Of a stretch of 16,373 nucleotides of DNA, positions 14,381 to 16,373 are shown piece after piece (positions within the stretch are counted from its first letter, which is position 1; each line of letters opens with the position of its first letter). The stretch covers positions 1 through 16,373 of the forward strand of contig DHXK01000255.1 of the NCBI GenBank assembly GCA_002413665.1, given 5' to 3'. The notes under the pieces are model-generated. The model was given only the letters and a program-made list of their open reading frames with translations, made no database searches and was not told where the DNA came from. Made by a program: the position numbers and the translations under genes. Origin of the DNA: Legionellales bacterium UBA5158 (GTDB lineage: Bacteria > Pseudomonadota > Gammaproteobacteria > DSM-16500).

Positions 14381-14681
14381 GTTAATTTATAAAAATCAAT
14401 ATTAAATTCATACTTTTGCATGCATACGCTTATTAGATTAAGAATTTTGAAATAAATTAAATAAATAATTCCCTATCTCTTGACAATATCATTTCAATTT
14501 CTGTTTGAATTTTATTCATCAACCATCATGCTGATAAATATATGTTTACACCTACCTATACATATTTAACTTAATAGACCCCTTTAAAATTCCTAATCTC
14601 CTATTTATATTTAGCTTTTTTTGCTCATTTAACTTTTAAATGACAAGTCAGTATTCTCTTTTCCTCTGAAAACACTAGAAG
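14381..14681. other. AT-rich intergenic stretch without a recognised gene
   Basis: No ORF, tRNA or convincing terminator was seen between the acetyl-CoA hydrolase-like gene and the promoter of the small lipoprotein gene. A TTGACA hexamer at 14480-14485 lacks a good -10 at the right distance, so it is not called as a promoter. Confidence 0.5.
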
Positions 14682-14690
14682 TGTTATACT
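14682..14690 (+). promoter_or_regulatory. Extended -10 promoter of the small lipoprotein gene
   Basis: TGTTATACT gives a -10 hexamer TATACT (14685-14690) with the extended TG motif (14682-14683). There is no good -35, which fits extended -10 promoters. A small inverted repeat, AACAC (14671-14675) with GTGTT (14681-14685), overlaps it and could bind a regulator. The leader to the ATG at 14760 would be about 60 nt. Confidence 0.6.
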
Positions 14691-14759
14691 AGAAACTGTA
14701 TTAACTAAGAAAGTTTTTAACGGTGATTCATTCTTGGGTTGTCAACGGAGGTAATAATC

Positions 14760-15164
14760 ATGTTACGTTCTCGCGTTGGTTTATCGTGTCTAATTGCAAG
14801 CATTTTATCTTTATCTGCATGTGCGTCATTCACAACACCCGTAGCACAACAACCTACGCGTGTTCCCGTAATCTATTCCTCAGGACCTTCAACATATTCG
14901 CATGAAGTTCTGTACTCACGAGGGTACTACGGGCATGGCTATCATGGGTACAAACATTGCTACCGTGTAAAGGGATATTACCATCATGGCAAGTTTGTTA
15001 AAAAATCGTATATGTCATGCCGTTATGGATACGGCAAAGCTGTGGCGTATCGAGGATATTATGGATGCACAGGATACATTCCTGCATATGCTCCTGAAGA
15101 CCGTGTTTGCTCAAAATGGGAATGGATGCCTGGTCATTCTTATGGCAATGTAATGTATAAATAA
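14760..15164 (+). CDS. Small Tyr/Gly/His-rich lipoprotein, function unknown
   Basis: A 134-residue predicted lipoprotein with lipobox LSAC and lipidated Cys21. The mature part is rich in Tyr, Gly and His (GYYGHGYHGYKH around 55-66), and has four further cysteines, C67, C87, C103 and C117, enough for two disulfides. It ends with KWEWMPGHSYGNVMYK, reminiscent of W-x-PGH-type motifs in envelope proteins. I chose ATG 14760 because GGAGG lies 8 nt upstream; a longer in-frame reading begins with TTG at 14739. It has its own promoter and terminator, so it is probably a single-gene unit. I do not recognise a family with a known function; an outer-membrane or surface role is inferred. Confidence 0.82.
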   Translation: MLRSRVGLSCLIASILSLSACASFTTPVAQQPTRVPVIYSSGPSTYSHEVLYSRGYYGHGYHGYKHCYRVKGYYHHGKFVKKSYMSCRYGYGKAVAYRGYYGCTGYIPAYAPEDRVCSKWEWMPGHSYGNVMYK

Positions 15165-15185
15165 ATTAGTAAATTATAATATAAG

Positions 15186-15215
15186 GGGTCATCATAATGA
15201 TGATCCTTTTTTTTT
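15186..15215 (+). terminator. Rho-independent terminator after the small lipoprotein gene
   Basis: GGGTCATCA (15186-15194) pairs with TGATGATCC (15198-15206) over nine positions including one G-U, with a 3-nt loop, followed by nine T (15207-15215). It begins 21 nt after the lipoprotein stop. Confidence 0.93.
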
Positions 15216-15333
15216 CTTCTAAGTTAATTTCAAGCTAACCACAGCCTCTATTGGATTATCACCTCCCAAACCATTTGTTTCTATTTCATCTCTCTGCTAC
15301 CCTCCTTATGTCGTTTTAATCAAGGGGCTGCTA

Positions 15334-16188
15334 ATGAAATTGCGTATTAAATGTATCGCACTGTGCTTTGGAATTTTAATTTCTCTAAATTCTTACAGCT
15401 GGAACGCTGTAGGCCACATGGTAATCGCAAATATTGCCTATAAAAATCTTCAACCAGCAGTACGCACTAAAATCGATAGCATGGTAAGCAATCTAGGCAA
15501 GGAATATCCTTACATAACCACCTTTGCACAACTAGGGCCTTGGCCTGATGGTTTGCGATCACAACGTATCGAATCCTTTACTCACTGGCATTATATTGAT
15601 TTGCCTCTAAGTGGCGATGGCACTCCCTTAAAAAATATTGCCGATAGTGATAATGCTGTTTGGGCAATTAATAAAATAGAACCTGTATTAAAAAATGTCA
15701 AAGCTAATCCTTACGAACATGCGCGTTTTTTAGCGTTCTTAGTTCACATTGTTGGTGATGTTCATCAACCTTTGCATACCGTTGCTCGCCTATCTGCCGC
15801 CCATCCTGATGGTGATAAAGGTGGCAACCTTTACATAGTTCAATATCCCGTACAGAAACCACATTCTGTGGCCTTACATAAGATATGGGATGAAGGATTT
15901 GGGCTATTTAATAACGACACCTCAGCAACGAATATTGATGCTCTAACTAACAAAATAACTGCAGAGTTTCCTGTGCAATATTTTGGTTCAAAAGTTACCG
16001 AACTTTCTGCCGAAGGTTGGGCAAAGGAGGGCGTAGAACTTGCGCCTGCATTAGTTTACAGCACCCCTGAAAACCAAATACCTTCGCCTATGTATGTCAC
16101 ATTAGGTAAACAAACGGCTGAGCAACGTGCTGCTTTGGCGGGCTATCGATTGGCGAATTTATTAAATTCTCTTTTGAGCGAGGTCTAA
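15334..16188 (+). CDS. Secreted S1/P1-family nuclease
   Basis: A 284-residue exported zinc nuclease, predicted to cut single-stranded nucleic acids and possibly remove 3' phosphates in the periplasm or outside the cell. After a signal peptide, cleavage at YS|W would expose the N-terminal Trp23 used as a zinc ligand in this family. The trinuclear zinc set is present with family spacing: Trp23, His28, Asp72 (PWPD), His86 (THWHYID), His138, Asp142, His148 (VHIVGDVHQPLH), His182 and Asp186 (LHKIWDEG). The start ATG 15334 has AAGGGG 6 nt upstream. The gene follows a terminator, so it needs its own promoter in 15216-15320, where I see no strong match. In intracellular bacteria such enzymes may scavenge host nucleotides; this is inference. 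Confidence 0.95.
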   Translation: MKLRIKCIALCFGILISLNSYSWNAVGHMVIANIAYKNLQPAVRTKIDSMVSNLGKEYPYITTFAQLGPWPDGLRSQRIESFTHWHYIDLPLSGDGTPLKNIADSDNAVWAINKIEPVLKNVKANPYEHARFLAFLVHIVGDVHQPLHTVARLSAAHPDGDKGGNLYIVQYPVQKPHSVALHKIWDEGFGLFNNDTSATNIDALTNKITAEFPVQYFGSKVTELSAEGWAKEGVELAPALVYSTPENQIPSPMYVTLGKQTAEQRAALAGYRLANLLNSLLSEV

Positions 16189-16241
16189 AGCTTAAAAGCT
16201 TTAACTACTCTCTACTTCTCTTCTTCTAAAACTATGACTAG

Positions 16242-16373
16242 CTCCCTTCTCCCCTTGTGGGAGAAGGTGCCCGTAGGGCGGATGAGGGGTGGGAATTTAA
16301 AGAACAAAGCATTTATATAAACAACCACCCCTCACCCGCCGCTACGCGTCGGCCTCTCCCACAAGGGGAGAGG
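16242..16373. repeat. Pair of GC-rich inverted palindromic repeats (REP/BIME-like), cut by window end
   Basis: Two related arms of about 50 nt lie in inverted orientation: 16242-16293 and 16325-16373, separated by about 31 nt of AT-rich DNA. Shared segments are CTCCCCTTGTGGGAGA versus TCTCCCACAAGGGGAG and GATGAGGGGTGG versus CCACCCCTCACCC. Each arm also folds on itself (CCTTCTCC/GGAGAAGG in the left; CCTCTCC/GGAGAGG in the right). The arms are much richer in G+C than the surroundings. This resembles dispersed REP/BIME-type elements found after genes in many proteobacteria. The right arm may continue past the window. Confidence 0.75.

Noticed and set aside
14480..14509. TTGACA-based promoter in the 14381-14681 gap
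   Set aside because: No acceptable -10 hexamer at 16-18 nt spacing.
14723..14905. 60-codon plus-strand ORF overlapping the lipoprotein start
   Set aside because: The other frame has GGAGG, an ATG, a signal peptide and a lipobox; this frame has none.
16242..16373. CRISPR array at the window end
   Set aside because: Only two units, in inverted not direct orientation, and themselves palindromic; fits REP/BIME-like DNA instead.

Overview
The window is AT-rich bacterial DNA with standard Gammaproteobacterial gene content. I infer a member of Legionellales or a close relative (Legionella/Coxiella/Aquicella type). The hints are a PhhA-type phenylalanine hydroxylase, a roughly 700-residue acetyl-CoA hydrolase/transferase, a secreted S1/P1 nuclease, a small lysine-rich H1-like protein and a compact AT-rich gene style. 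No rRNA or universal marker is present, so the family-level placement is tentative. No tRNA, rRNA, CRISPR array, transposase or phage gene was seen.

Layout, left to right. (1) 1-400: a cold-shock protein gene (+), then a long hairpin. (2) 419-2130 (-): a three-gene envelope cassette, YceI / cytochrome b561 / YceI. (3) 2266-4962: a GDPD-family phosphodiesterase (-), a YaiI/YqxD-family protein (+), and a secreted GH18-like protein (-) whose 3' end overlaps the YaiI gene. (4) 5050-5361 (+): a lysine-rich histone H1-like protein with 15-nt tandem repeats, followed by a structured intergenic region. (5) 5587-10209 (-): a riboflavin operon, FMN riboswitch - ribD - ribE - ribBA - ribH - ribF, with overlapping genes throughout and a recognisable promoter upstream of the riboswitch. 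(6) 10259-11032 (-): phenylalanine 4-hydroxylase. (7) 11108-12075 (-): a likely stress operon of a CsbD/ElaB-type fusion membrane protein and a BON-domain lipoprotein, with an extended -10 promoter and a strong terminator. (8) 12233-14380 (+): a large acetyl-CoA hydrolase/transferase family protein. (9) 14682-15215 (+): a small Tyr/Gly/His-rich lipoprotein with its own promoter and terminator. (10) 15334-16188 (+): a secreted S1/P1 nuclease. (11) 16242-16373: a GC-rich pair of inverted palindromic repeats running to the window edge.

How genes work together. The rib operon encodes every dedicated enzyme from GTP plus ribulose-5-phosphate to FAD except the dephosphorylation step, under one FMN-sensing leader. 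Its leader carries a near copy of an aptamer strand and a segment complementary to the aptamer 5' strand, a plausible switching device. The CsbD-fusion/BON pair looks like an envelope or osmotic stress unit. The YceI-b561-YceI cassette looks like a membrane quinone/electron-carrier unit.

I did not find a clearly novel multi-gene system. The most worthwhile leads are the riboswitch expression platform, the structured region after the rib operon, the CsbD-ElaB fusion, the repeat-bearing H1-like gene, and the palindromic repeats at 311-375 and 16242-16373.
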